Assembly (NCBI RefSeq): GCF_032464895.1
Contig: NZ_JAWDIC010000001.1
Span: 1,736,001 to 1,800,000 of the forward strand
Direction of reading: 5' to 3'
Length of the DNA stretch: 64,000 nucleotides
DNA from: Phycicoccus sp. M110.8
Lineage (GTDB): Bacteria; Actinomycetota; Actinomycetes; Actinomycetales; Dermatophilaceae
A model generated the notes under the pieces. The model did not search any database and was not told where the DNA came from. It worked only from the letters and a program-made list of their open reading frames with translations. This document shows positions 46,678 to 57,369 of the stretch, in pieces. How positions within the stretch are numbered: the first letter of the stretch is position 1; the number at the start of each line of letters is the position of its first letter. Both the position numbers and the translations under genes were made by a program.

Positions 46678-47205
46678 TCAGCCCTTCGTGGTGCTGCGGA
46701 CGGCGGCGGGAGTGGTCGCGGGGAGCACGGCCATCACCTGCCAGGCGAGGAAGGCCACGACGACCGCGAGGCCCACCGTCGCCAGGGTGGCGCCGTCGAC
46801 CGCGCGCCAGACGCCGGCCGGGGGCGACACGGCGACGAGGGCGGCGACGAGGGCGGCGGCGCCGGTGAGCGCCGCGTGCGTGCGGGTCGCGGGGGTGTCC
46901 GGCTTGCCGAAGCAGCCGCACGAGCCCAGGACACCGCCGCGGGCCAGCACCCGCACGACGAACGCCGTGAAGAGCAGGTATGCCGCGGCCACGAGCCCGG
47001 CGGCATACCGGCCCGGGGCGAGCACCGCCCACAGGCCGACGAGCACCTCGCCGACGGCGAAGGCACGCACGAGCTGCCGGTGGAGCGGGAGCCCGGCGGT
47101 GCGCAGCGCGCGGACCAGCGGCAGCGGGTCGAGCACCTTGGGGACGCCGGCCACGACGAGCAGCCCCGCCGAGGCGAGGAACGGTCCGGCCACGACGTCC
47201 CACAT
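46678..47205 (-). CDS. MauE/DoxX-family redox membrane protein
   Basis: The ATG at 47205 gives 175 aa with four helices and the conserved first-helix VVAGVPKVLDPLPLVRAL. The MauE-type loop GSCGCFGKPD carries a CxC. MauE is needed with MauD for light-chain maturation in methylamine utilisation. First gene of the minus-strand operon running to the LGFP gene. The 115-nt gap before it must carry the promoter, but no clear boxes are seen. Confidence 0.85.
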   Translation of the reverse strand: MWDVVAGPFLASAGLLVVAGVPKVLDPLPLVRALRTAGLPLHRQLVRAFAVGEVLVGLWAVLAPGRYAAGLVAAAYLLFTAFVVRVLARGGVLGSCGCFGKPDTPATRTHAALTGAAALVAALVAVSPPAGVWRAVDGATLATVGLAVVVAFLAWQVMAVLPATTPAAVRSTTKG

Positions 47206-47320
47206 GGCGCCCCACGCTACGTCACAGCGGGGGCCGCGGGACGAAACCGGGACGGGCGTCCCGCGATGTCGTCCTGCGACCCCCGCTGCGGGTGGTCGAG
47301 GTGGCCCTGGGGCCGCTGGG

Positions 47321-48163
47321 TCAGGTCGAGGTGCCGTCGCCCTTGGCGTCGTCGGCGGCGTCCTTGGCGCTCTCGGCCGCACCCTGGGCTGCGCCCTTGG
47401 CGCGGTTGGCGGTCTCGGACGACTCGTCCTTGGCGCTGGAGGCGGCATCGGACGCCTTGTCCTTGGCCTCGGACGCCTTGTCCTTCACGGCGCTCGCGGC
47501 GGAGGCGGCCTTGTCCTTGGCGGCGTCGGCGAGGCTGGAGACCTTCTCCGAGGCCGAGGTGCCGACCGAGGAGCTGCGGCCGCTCGGGGGTGCGGTGTAC
47601 GGGTCGTCGAGCGGGGTGGCCCACGGGTCCTCGCGGGGAGCCGACTTGCGGAACGCCGCGAACGCGGCGGCCGCGGCGGCGATGACACCGAGGGCGATGA
47701 GCAGCTTGCCCTTGCGCCGGCGCGGCTTGGCGACCGCGTCGCCCTTGAGCACCGAGTACGCGGCGGTGGAGCGGTCGGCGGCGTCGCCGGCGGCGTCACG
47801 GGCCGACTCCTTGGCGGCGGCGGAGGCTGCGGCCACGGCCGCGATCGCCTCGGCCACCTTGGGCAGCAGCGAGTCGACGATCGTGTCGCGCGCGCTGTCG
47901 ACCTTGGGTGCCAGGCCCTCCACCGCACCCTGGAGCTTGGGCGCGGCGACCTCGATCCCGTGGTCGACCTTCGGCTTGGCCCAGTCGCGGGCCGCCTCCA
48001 CGTGCGGGCCGGCCCAGTCCTTCGCCGAGGTCGCAGCGTCTCGCGCGGCCTCCGCGGCCGGGACCACGCGCTCCTTGAGGGCGCCCGCGTAGTCCGCTGC
48101 GTCGTGGGCCGTCTGCTGGACGGCCTCCGTGGCCTTCTCAGTCGTGGTCTTGGTGCGGAACAC
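47321..48163 (-). CDS. Ala/Lys/Asp-rich helical repeat protein with one membrane segment
   Basis: The GTG at 48163 follows AGGAGG; 280 aa. The N-terminal ~140 residues are an Ala-rich amphipathic helical region. A single membrane helix (KGKLLIALGVIAAAAAAFAA) is followed by LEA-like 11-residue-type repeats (AAKDKAASAASAVKDKASEA). Such repeats form amphipathic helices and often bind membranes or protect under desiccation; that is inference. It is 115 nt upstream of mauE on the same strand. Confidence 0.75.
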   Translation of the reverse strand: MFRTKTTTEKATEAVQQTAHDAADYAGALKERVVPAAEAARDAATSAKDWAGPHVEAARDWAKPKVDHGIEVAAPKLQGAVEGLAPKVDSARDTIVDSLLPKVAEAIAAVAAASAAAKESARDAAGDAADRSTAAYSVLKGDAVAKPRRRKGKLLIALGVIAAAAAAFAAFRKSAPREDPWATPLDDPYTAPPSGRSSSVGTSASEKVSSLADAAKDKAASAASAVKDKASEAKDKASDAASSAKDESSETANRAKGAAQGAAESAKDAADDAKGDGTST

Positions 48164-48329
48164 CGTGCCTCCTGTGGGCTGTCGCGGACATCGTCTTCGT
48201 GTCCATCCTGCCGTGTTTCGGCTGGTCGGCAAGCCCGTGTCCCCGGTCCGGCCGGGTGGTGGACGCCGTGGCGGGGGCGTCGGCGGGCTCGGTCGGCCGT
48301 GCGTGGCGCGGCGTGACAGGATGACCGCC

Positions 48330-48848
48330 ATGGACGTCACCCTCAAGACCAACCACGGCGACATCAAGGTCACCCTGTTCCCCGACCACGCGCCGAAGAC
48401 GGTGCAGAACTTCGTCGGCCTGGCCAAGGGCGAGCAGGAGTACCGCGACGACGCCGGCCGCTCCAACCCGACCCCGTTCTACGACGGCCTGGTCTTCCAC
48501 CGCATCATCCCCGGCTTCATGATCCAGGGCGGCTGCCCGCTCGGTCAGGGGTTCGGCGGCCCGGGGTACACCTTCGACGACGAGATCAGCCCCGACAAGG
48601 ACTTCACCAAGCCCTACATGCTCGCCATGGCCAACGCCGGCAAGCGCATGGGCAAGGGCACCAACGGCTCGCAGTTCTTCATCACGGTCGGCCCGACCAC
48701 CTGGCTGCAGGGCAAGCACACCATCTTCGGCGAGGTGGCCGACGGCCCGAGCCGTGAGGTCGTCGACAAGATCGCGAACGTGCGCACCGGTGCGAACGAC
48801 AAGCCGGTCGAGGACGTTGTCATCGAACAGGTCGTCGTCAACGACTGA
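48330..48848 (+). CDS. Peptidyl-prolyl cis-trans isomerase, cyclophilin type
   Basis: The ATG at 48330 gives 172 aa (ATG 48321 would add MTA). Cyclophilin active-site blocks VFHRIIPGFMIQGG, MANAGKRMGKGTNGSQFFIT and WLQGKHTIFGEV are complete. There is no signal peptide, so it is cytosolic, like mycobacterial PpiA at the same syntenic place. It accelerates proline isomerisation in folding proteins. Confidence 0.95.
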   Translation: MDVTLKTNHGDIKVTLFPDHAPKTVQNFVGLAKGEQEYRDDAGRSNPTPFYDGLVFHRIIPGFMIQGGCPLGQGFGGPGYTFDDEISPDKDFTKPYMLAMANAGKRMGKGTNGSQFFITVGPTTWLQGKHTIFGEVADGPSREVVDKIANVRTGANDKPVEDVVIEQVVVND

Positions 48849-48917
48849 GCCGACCCGACCGGTCCCGGTGTCCCCGACCCAGAGCCGGCCGGAGCGCCCC
48901 GACCCGGAAGGTCCCGC

Positions 48918-49835
48918 ATGACCGAGCCACCGACCCCCGGCGCCTCCTCGCAGCAGGAGGCGCCGCCGGTCTGTCCGCGCCACCCCGACCGCGTGTCGTA
49001 CGTGCGCTGCCAGCGCTGCCAGCGCCCGGTGTGCCCGGAGTGCCAGCGCCCGGCGGCGGTCGGGGTGCAGTGCGTCGACTGTGTCCGCGAGCAGGCCCGC
49101 ACGGTCCGCTCGACCCGGACCGTCCTCGGCGGCCGCCCCAACGCCGCCCCGGTCGTGTCCTACGCGATCGTCGGCCTGTGCGTGCTCGTCTACGTGCTCC
49201 AGCTCGCCGTCCCCGGGCTGACCCGCGACATCGGGTTCGTGCCGGCGCTCGGGCGCACGGAACCGTGGCGGTTCCTCACCTCGGCCTTCGCCCACAGCCC
49301 CAGCCAGATCACTCACATCCTGTTCAACATGCTCGCGCTGTGGGTGGTGGGCGCGCAGTACCTCGAGCGGCTGCTCGGTGGGGTCCGGTATGCCGCCGTG
49401 TACCTCGTGTCGGCCATCGGCGGCGGCGTCTGCTACCTGCTGCTGAGCACCCCGCCGCAGGTCGTCGGCGGCCAGCTGGTCGGCGGCACCAACTGGTTCA
49501 CGGCCGCGGTCGGGGCGTCGGGTGCCGTCTTCGGCCTGTTCGGCGCCCTCGTCGTCGTCAACCGCAAGCTCGGCCTGTCCAACGGCGGGATCTGGGCGAC
49601 CATCGGCATCAACGCCGTGATCGGGTTCGTCGTGCCGGGCATCGCCTGGCAGGCGCACCTCGGCGGCCTGCTCACGGGGGCCGCGTGCGCCGCCGTGCTG
49701 GTGGGCCTCAACGGCCGCGAGAGCCGCCGCTACCAGTGGCCGGCGCTCGCGGGCGTGCTGGTCGTGCTCGTCGTGCTGGCCGTGGGCAAGTACGCACTCA
49801 CCCCGGATCCCACCCAGGTCTTCCTCGGCGGCTGA
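48918..49835 (+). CDS. Rhomboid family intramembrane serine protease with N-terminal zinc-finger-like domain
   Basis: This 305-aa protein has an N-terminal cysteine/histidine cluster (CPRHPDRVSYVRCQRCQRPV, then CPECQRP and CVDC) that probably binds zinc. Six to seven membrane helices carry the rhomboid catalytic Ser201 (GASGAVFG) and His248 (WQAHLGG), with the HILFNM region before them. It cleaves membrane proteins within the bilayer; substrates unknown. Synteny with Rv0110-type rhomboids is common near ppiA. Confidence 0.93.
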   Translation: MTEPPTPGASSQQEAPPVCPRHPDRVSYVRCQRCQRPVCPECQRPAAVGVQCVDCVREQARTVRSTRTVLGGRPNAAPVVSYAIVGLCVLVYVLQLAVPGLTRDIGFVPALGRTEPWRFLTSAFAHSPSQITHILFNMLALWVVGAQYLERLLGGVRYAAVYLVSAIGGGVCYLLLSTPPQVVGGQLVGGTNWFTAAVGASGAVFGLFGALVVVNRKLGLSNGGIWATIGINAVIGFVVPGIAWQAHLGGLLTGAACAAVLVGLNGRESRRYQWPALAGVLVVLVVLAVGKYALTPDPTQVFLGG

Positions 49836-50141
49836 CGCGGACGCCTGGCCCGGCCCGCCCGCCGGCACGGCATACCCCCGCGTTCGTCCCTTCTCACCGC
49901 GCGTCTGTGCACACACGTCCGTCCCTGTGCGCAGAGAGCGGATCCGAGCGCAGTGGTACGGAGGTCTGTGCGCAGACCTGCGTGTGGGGCGCGGCATACG
50001 CCCGGGTTGGGGACCTTCGTCCTCGGCCGCGTGGTGGAGCCGCGGCTCCTACCCCGGACGTATTACACGCCTGTCATTCTGTCCCCAGCTGTGAACAACC
50101 CTGTGGACAACTGCGTGTCTGTGGACAACGCCGTGGACGGC
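49836..50141. other. Convergent intergenic region with DnaA boxes
   Basis: No gene fits in this 306-nt stretch between the rhomboid and crgA stops. It contains repeated CTGTGCGCAGA segments (near 49928 and 49969; GTCTGTGCGCAGAC is a short inverted repeat), three copies of the GCATAC-type motif, and the DnaA boxes listed next. Confidence 0.7.
50090..50128. promoter_or_regulatory. Cluster of three DnaA boxes outside oriC
   Basis: TGTGAACAA (50090-50098, one mismatch), TGTGGACAA (50102-50110, perfect) and TGTGGACAA (50120-50128, perfect), all in one orientation, 31 kb from oriC and between two convergent genes, where no promoter is needed. Confidence 0.85.
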
Positions 50142-50390
50142 TCAGCGCCAGCGGGTGGTCATCCCGAAGCCGACGAGCATGAGGCCGAAACCGATGCCGA
50201 GGTTCCACCGGCCGAGCGACTCGATCGGGAAGCGCTGGGAGGTGATGTAGAAGACGACGATCCACAGCAGACCGACGACCATGAGGGTGAGCATCACGGG
50301 GACGAACCACGCCGGGTTGCCGACCTTCGGCTTCGCGGGCTTGCTGGGCGGGGTGTAGGCGCGCTTCTCGCGGCCCTTGGACTCCGGCAC
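50142..50390 (-). CDS. crgA: Cell division protein CrgA
   Basis: The GTG at 50390 follows AAGGAG; 82 aa. A basic cytoplasmic N-terminus (SKGREKRAYTPPSKPAKPK), two membrane helices (WFVPVMLTLMVVGLLWIVVF and LGIGFGLMLVGFGMTTRW) and the intervening YITSQRFPIESLGRWN match CrgA. It helps assemble FtsZ-ring and peptidoglycan enzymes at the septum. Confidence 0.95.
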   Translation of the reverse strand: MPESKGREKRAYTPPSKPAKPKVGNPAWFVPVMLTLMVVGLLWIVVFYITSQRFPIESLGRWNLGIGFGLMLVGFGMTTRWR

Positions 50391-50455
50391 GGGTTCACTC
50401 CTTGCGAGTTCGAGCGGCGTTCGGGCCGCCGTGACGTGTGGCATAGCGTAGTGCC

Positions 50456-51208
50456 ATGCCGGACCAGAAGCTGACGTGGCTGACCCGCCGCCCGACGCCC
50501 TGGTCCGCGCTCGTCCCGCTGGTGGCGCTGGGTGCCGGCATCCTCTTCGCGACCAGCGCCGCGACCGCCAAGGGCACCGACCTGCGGTCCTCGACCTCGG
50601 ACCTGCCCGGCCTCATCCGCGAGCACACCCGCACCAACGCCCTCGCCGCCCAGCAGGTTGGCACGCTGCGCACGCAGGTCGACCAGCTCTCGGCGAAGCA
50701 GGCGCCCGGCGACCTGCGCGTCACCCAGCTGACCCGGCAGGCGGACAAGCTGCAGCTGGAGGCCGGCACCGAGGCGGTCACCGGCCCGACCGTGAAGGTC
50801 ACGCTCACCGACGCCAAGAACGTGCCCGACCCGCTGCCCGACGGGTTCACCGTGGACGACTACGTCGTGCACCAGCAGGACGTGCAGGCCGTGGTCAACG
50901 CCCTGTGGCAGGGCGGCGCCGAGGCCATGATGCTCATGGACCAGCGGGTCATCTCCACCAGCGCGGTGCGGTGCGTGGGCAACACCCTGATCCTGCAGGG
51001 CCGGGTCTACTCCCCGCCGTACGTCATCACCGCGATGGGTGACCCGATGGCGCTGCGCGCTGCGCTCAACACCAGCCCCGCGGTCCAGATCTACCGCCAG
51101 TACGTCGACGCCGTGGGGCTCGGCTACGACCTGCAGACCAGGCCGCAGCAGACCTTCCCCGCCTACGCCGGCTCGATCAACCTGCAGTTCGCCAGGACCG
51201 GCTCGTGA
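50456..51208 (+). CDS. DUF881 family membrane-anchored protein
   Basis: This 250-aa protein has an N-terminal membrane helix (WSALVPLVALGAGILFATSA), a coiled-coil segment (about 65-105) and a DUF881 domain (about 105-245, TGPTVKVTLTDAK, HQQDVQAVVNALWQGGAEAM, ISTSAVRCVGNTL). DUF881 proteins occur beside crgA or the ftsZ cluster in actinobacteria and are thought to act in division; the function is unproven. The stop overlaps the sortase start (GTGA). Confidence 0.92.
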   Translation: MPDQKLTWLTRRPTPWSALVPLVALGAGILFATSAATAKGTDLRSSTSDLPGLIREHTRTNALAAQQVGTLRTQVDQLSAKQAPGDLRVTQLTRQADKLQLEAGTEAVTGPTVKVTLTDAKNVPDPLPDGFTVDDYVVHQQDVQAVVNALWQGGAEAMMLMDQRVISTSAVRCVGNTLILQGRVYSPPYVITAMGDPMALRAALNTSPAVQIYRQYVDAVGLGYDLQTRPQQTFPAYAGSINLQFARTGS

Positions 51209-51891
51209 AGGCCCTGCGCTGGTCGCTCGGCATCGTCGGCGACCTGCTCGTGACGGCCGGCGCCCTGCTGCTCCTCTTCGTGGCCTGGCAGCTGTGGTGG
51301 ACCGACGTCACCGCGAACCGGGTGCAGGGCGACACGGTGCACGCGCTGACCCGCGACTTCGGTACCGGGCGCTCGGCCGCACCGGCGAGCGAGACCCCCA
51401 GGGCGGTCCCGTTCGGCAAGGCCTTCGCGATCCTGCGCATCCCGCGGCTCGGCGCCGACTACGCCCGCCCGGTGCTCGAGGGCACCAGCCTGGACATCCT
51501 GCAGGAGGGGGTCGGGCACTACACGGGGACCGCGGCCCCCGGCGCCGTGGGCAACTTCGCCGTCGCCGGCCACCGCACCACCTACGGGCGCCCGTTCCAC
51601 GACATCGACCGCCTGCGCCCGGGCGACAAGATCGTCGTCGAGACGGCGCAGGCCTACAGCGTCTACGTCGTGCGGCGGCACGAGATCGTCGACCCCACCG
51701 CCGTGCGGGTCATCGCCCCCGTGCCCGACAAGCCCGGCGCGAAGCCGACCGGCCGCTGGATGACGATGACCGCCTGCCACCCCAAGTACAGCGCGGCGCA
51801 GCGGTACGTCGTCTTCGCCGAGCTGGACCACACCTACCCGCGCGCGAAGGGCCTGCCCGTGGGCACCCTCGCCGCCCCGAAGGGGGACTGA
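51205..51891 (+). CDS. Class E sortase
   Basis: This 228-aa protein has one N-terminal membrane helix (LLVTAGALLLLFVAWQLWW) and a sortase domain with catalytic His123 (AVAGHRTTYG), Cys191 (MTMTACHPKYSAAQRY) and Arg200. Class E sortases attach surface proteins to peptidoglycan and prefer LAXTG signals in actinobacteria. No obvious substrate gene adjoins it. Confidence 0.93.
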   Translation: MKALRWSLGIVGDLLVTAGALLLLFVAWQLWWTDVTANRVQGDTVHALTRDFGTGRSAAPASETPRAVPFGKAFAILRIPRLGADYARPVLEGTSLDILQEGVGHYTGTAAPGAVGNFAVAGHRTTYGRPFHDIDRLRPGDKIVVETAQAYSVYVVRRHEIVDPTAVRVIAPVPDKPGAKPTGRWMTMTACHPKYSAAQRYVVFAELDHTYPRAKGLPVGTLAAPKGD

Positions 51892-51894
51892 CCG

Positions 51895-52101
51895 ATGTTG
51901 TATGCCGCGATCTGGCGCGCCCTGCCCGGCCCCCTCGTCGTGCGGGTGCTGCTGGCGCTCGTGCTGCTCGCCGCCGTGGTCGCGTTCTGCTTCCTGTGGC
52001 TCTTCCCCCGCATCGCACCGTCGATGCCGTTCAACGACAACACCGTGGACGGCGCGTCCGGGCCCGCCCACGTCATCGTCTCGGAGGTGGCGGCAGCATG
52101 A
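51895..52101 (+). CDS. Small membrane protein between sortase and pabA/trpG
   Basis: This 68-aa protein has one long hydrophobic helix (LVVRVLLALVLLAAVVAFCF) and a short extracytoplasmic tail (MPFNDNTVDGA). It sits 3 nt after the sortase and overlaps the next gene by 4 nt (ATGA). Similar small proteins occupy this place in relatives; function unknown. Confidence 0.8.
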   Translation: MLYAAIWRALPGPLVVRVLLALVLLAAVVAFCFLWLFPRIAPSMPFNDNTVDGASGPAHVIVSEVAAA

Positions 52102-52757
52102 CCCGCGTCCTGGTCGTCGACAACTACGACTCGTTCGTCTTCACCATCGTCGGCTACCTCCAGCAGCTCGGCGCGCAGTGCGAGGTGGTGCGCAACGACG
52201 CCATCAGCCCGGCCGCCGCGCAGGAGTTCGACGGCGTCCTCGTCTCCCCCGGCCCCGGGACGCCCGAGGAGGCCGGGGTGTCGATGGCCATGATCGAGGC
52301 CTGCGGTGAGCGCGCCCAGCCCATGCTCGGCGTCTGCCTCGGCCACCAGGCGCTCGGCGTCGTGCTCGGCGCCACGGTGGGCCGCGCGCCCGAGCTGCTG
52401 CACGGCAAGACCTCGCGGGTCCTGCACGACGGCACCGGCGTGCTCGAGGGGCTGCCGTCGCCGTTCACGGCGACGCGGTACCACTCGCTCACCATCGACC
52501 CGGCCACGGTGCCGGACCAGCTGGTGCCGAACGGCCACACGGAGTCGGGGATCATCATGGCCGCCCGCCACCGGGACCTGCCCCTGCACGGCGTGCAGTT
52601 CCACCCCGAGAGCGTCCTCACCGAGGGCGGCCACCGGATCCTGGCGAACTGGCTGGCCCTGTGCGGGCTGGCCGACGCCGTGGAGCGTTCGGCCGGGCTC
52701 AGCCCGCTCGTGCGCGACGCCGAGGGTGTCGCGCGGGTCGTCGCCGCCGGCGACTGA
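52098..52757 (+). CDS. Glutamine amidotransferase, anthranilate/aminodeoxychorismate synthase component II
   Basis: This 219-aa class I amidotransferase has the start TRVLVVDNYDSFVF, oxyanion region SPGPGTPEEAG, nucleophile Cys80 (GVCLGHQALG) and His169/Glu171 (FHPESVLTEGG). It supplies ammonia to a chorismate-using synthase for folate (PabA) or tryptophan (TrpG). The partner subunit is not adjacent, so the two roles cannot be separated; in mycobacteria the homologue here is called TrpG. Confidence 0.93.
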   Translation: MTRVLVVDNYDSFVFTIVGYLQQLGAQCEVVRNDAISPAAAQEFDGVLVSPGPGTPEEAGVSMAMIEACGERAQPMLGVCLGHQALGVVLGATVGRAPELLHGKTSRVLHDGTGVLEGLPSPFTATRYHSLTIDPATVPDQLVPNGHTESGIIMAARHRDLPLHGVQFHPESVLTEGGHRILANWLALCGLADAVERSAGLSPLVRDAEGVARVVAAGD

Positions 52758-52796
52758 CGACGCAGCGCCCGCCCCGCCTGGCCTGTCCGGCCGGCC

Positions 52797-54649
<1,853 letters not shown>

Positions 54650-54653
<4 letters not shown>

Positions 54654-55915
54654 TTCTTCTTCTCTCCCTTGCCCTTGCCCTTGCCCGGGTGGTGCGCGGG
54701 CGGCGGCTGGGGTCGGCTGGCTGCGGGTCGTGCGGTCGTCGGCGTGGTGGTCGTGGGGGCGGCGGTCGTCGTGGGTGACGAGGTCGCCCCTGTGGTGACG
54801 CCGCTGCCCGGCGTGGGGTTGGTCGGTCCCGAGGTGGAGCCCCCGGCTCGGCCGCCGAGCGCCAGCACGACGACCAGGACGAGCAGGACGGCGGCGAGCC
54901 CGGCCACGGGGAGCAGCCACGCGGGTCGCCGTCGCCGGGTGTCGTGCTCCACCGTGCTCTCGGTGAGGCGCAGGGCGGCCTGGGCGGGGGTGGTGACGAG
55001 CACGGAGGTGGGCAGCGCCTCGTCCGGTGCCAGGCCCGGCGCACCGGCCACGACCGGGGAGACGGCCGAGCGGGCCCCCGGGAGGAGCTCCTCGGGCACC
55101 TCGCCGTCCGGGAGGGAGAGGGCGGCGGCGAACTCGGCCGCGCTCGGGGGACGCTTGGCGGGGTCCTTGGCGAGCGCCGCCATGACGGTGGTGCGCAGCG
55201 GCTCGCGGATCTCGTCCGACAGCTGCGGGGCCGGCTGGCTGACGTGCGCGAGGGCGGTGGTCACCATGGTGTCGCCGGAGAACGGACGCCGTCCGGTGAG
55301 CATCTCGTACCCGACCACCGCCAGGGCGTAGACGTCGCTCAGCGGGCCGGCGGGCTCGCCCTGCGCCTGCTCGGGCGACAGGTAGTGCGGGGTGCCCAGG
55401 ACCTCCCCGGTCTGGGTCATCGGCGCCTCGTTGAGCGCCCGGGCGATGCCGAAGTCCGTGAGCTTGGCGTACCCGTCGGCGTTGACGACGATGTTGGCGG
55501 GCTTGACGTCGCGGTGCACGACCCCGGCCTCGTGCGCGGCCTGGAGCGCCCGGGCGGTCTGGACGAGGATGTCGCGCACCTCGTCCTGCGGCAGGGGTGC
55601 GCGCTCGCGGATGATCGTCGACAGCGGCTCGCCCTCGAGCAGCTCCATGACGAGGTATGCCGTGCCGGAGTCGTCGCCGAAGTCGTGCACGGTGCCGATG
55701 TTGGGGTGGCTGAGGCCACCGCTGTGCCGTGCCTCGGCGTGGAACCGCTCGACGAAGGCCTCGTCGTCCGAGCCGTCCGGGCGCAGCACCTTGACGGCGA
55801 CGTCGCGGTCGAGGGTGGCATCGTGGGCGCGCCAGACCTCCCCCATGCCGCCGGCCGCGATGCGCTCGGTGAGGTGGTAGCGCGACGCCAGGACCTGCCC
55901 GGTCTCGAAGCTCAC
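54650..55915 (-). CDS. pknA: Ser/Thr protein kinase PknA
   Basis: The GTG at 55915 overlaps the pbpA stop. 421 aa: kinase domain (about 13-275) with RIAAGGMGEVWRA, Lys42, HRDVKPAN (D136) and DFGIARA. A proline/alanine juxtamembrane region leads to one membrane helix (LLPVAGLAAVLLVLVVVLAL) and a Thr/Pro-rich outer tail ending in Lys/Gly. No PASTA repeats. It phosphorylates division and wall proteins together with PknB. Confidence 0.95.
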
Positions 55916-57369
55916 TTGCCCAGCACCGCTTCCATGACGGCCTTGGCGATGGGGGCGGCGACGCGTCCGCCGAAGGCCTCGCTGCCGGCGTTGCCGCCGT
56001 CCTCGACGACGACCGCGACCGCGACCTTGGGGTCCTCGGCGGGCGCGAAGGAGATGAACCACGCGTGCGGGGCCGCGCCGGTGGCGTGCTGGGCGGTGCC
56101 GGTCTTGCCGGCGACGTCCACCCCGCTGATCTGCGCGGCGGTGCCGGTGCCCGACTTCACGACCGTCTGCATCATCCGCGTGAGGGCCGCGGCGGTGTTC
56201 GCGGAGACGGCCTGGGACAGCTGCTCGGGCTGGGCCTCGTCGATGGTCTCGAGGTCGGAGGAGGTCACCTTGGAGACGAGGTAGGGCTTCATGACGATGC
56301 CCTTGTTGGCGATGGCCGCGGCGACCATGGCCATCTGCAGCGGGGTGACCCGCACGTCGTACTGGCCGATGGCGGACTGCGCCAGCTGCGGCTCGTTGAG
56401 CTGGGCCGGGACGCTGCTCGGCGTCACGGACATGGGGATCGAGAGCCGGTCGCCGATGCCGAACTTGGCCGCCTGCGCGCGGAACGCGTCGGCCCCGACC
56501 TGCATGCCGAGCCAGCCGTATGCCGTGTTGCACGAGATCTCGAGGGCGTGCGTCAGGGAGGTCTTGTTGTTCGGTCCGCAGGGCCGGCGGTCGTCGTTGG
56601 GCAGGTTCACCGTCGTCTGCGGCAGGTCGAGCGTGGCCGGGCCGGGGATCTGGCTCTCCTCGGTGAACTTCCCCGACTCCAGCGCGGCCGCGGTCGTGAC
56701 GACCTTGAAGGTCGAGCCCGGCGGGTACAGGTTGCCGGCGATGGCGCGGTCGACCATGGGCCGGTCGGGGTCGCCGTTCAGCTGCTTCCAGGCGGCGACG
56801 ACCTTGGCGGTGTCGTGGCTGCTGAGGACGGAGGGGTCGTACGACGGGTGGCTGACGAGCGCGAGCACCTCACCGGTCTTGGGGTTGAGCGCGACGACGG
56901 CACCGCGCTGCTTCCCCAGGGCCTTGTCGGCCGCGGCCTGGGCCTTGGCGTCGAGGGTCAGCTCGAGGCTGGCGCCGGTCTGCTCCTTGCCGGTGAGGAT
57001 GTCGGAGACCCGGCGGTAGAAGAGCTTGTCGGAGGCCCCGGACAGCAGCGAGTCCTCGGCGCCCTCGATGCCGCCGCCCGCGCCGTACGTGAACGAGTAG
57101 TAGCCCGTGACGTGGGCGTACAGGTCCTTCCTCGGGTACGTGCGCAGCCACTTGAGCTCGTCCTTCGAGGGGACGGACTTGGCGATGGGGGCCCCGCCCA
57201 CGAGGATCTGGCCGCGCTCGCGCGCATACGTCGCGAGCAGGGTGCGGCGGTTGTCGGGGCGCTCGTTGAGCGACTTGGCCTGGACGAACTGGATGAGGGT
57301 CGTCGACACCAGCAGCGCGCTGAACAGCAGCGCGACGACGGTCGACAGGCGGCGGATGGGGGCGTTCAC
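55912..57369 (-). CDS. pbpA: Penicillin-binding protein PbpA (class B transpeptidase)
   Basis: The GTG at 57369 gives 485 aa. N-terminal membrane anchor (LSTVVALLFSALLVSTTLIQ), a pedestal domain, then the transpeptidase: S219-T-F-K (PPGSTFKVV), SxN in EISCNTAYG, and KTG (VAGKTGTAQ). It cross-links peptidoglycan and pairs with the SEDS glycosyltransferase encoded just upstream. The start and stop overlap its neighbours by 4 nt. Confidence 0.96.
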   Translation of the reverse strand: MNAPIRRLSTVVALLFSALLVSTTLIQFVQAKSLNERPDNRRTLLATYARERGQILVGGAPIAKSVPSKDELKWLRTYPRKDLYAHVTGYYSFTYGAGGGIEGAEDSLLSGASDKLFYRRVSDILTGKEQTGASLELTLDAKAQAAADKALGKQRGAVVALNPKTGEVLALVSHPSYDPSVLSSHDTAKVVAAWKQLNGDPDRPMVDRAIAGNLYPPGSTFKVVTTAAALESGKFTEESQIPGPATLDLPQTTVNLPNDDRRPCGPNNKTSLTHALEISCNTAYGWLGMQVGADAFRAQAAKFGIGDRLSIPMSVTPSSVPAQLNEPQLAQSAIGQYDVRVTPLQMAMVAAAIANKGIVMKPYLVSKVTSSDLETIDEAQPEQLSQAVSANTAAALTRMMQTVVKSGTGTAAQISGVDVAGKTGTAQHATGAAPHAWFISFAPAEDPKVAVAVVVEDGGNAGSEAFGGRVAAPIAKAVMEAVLGK

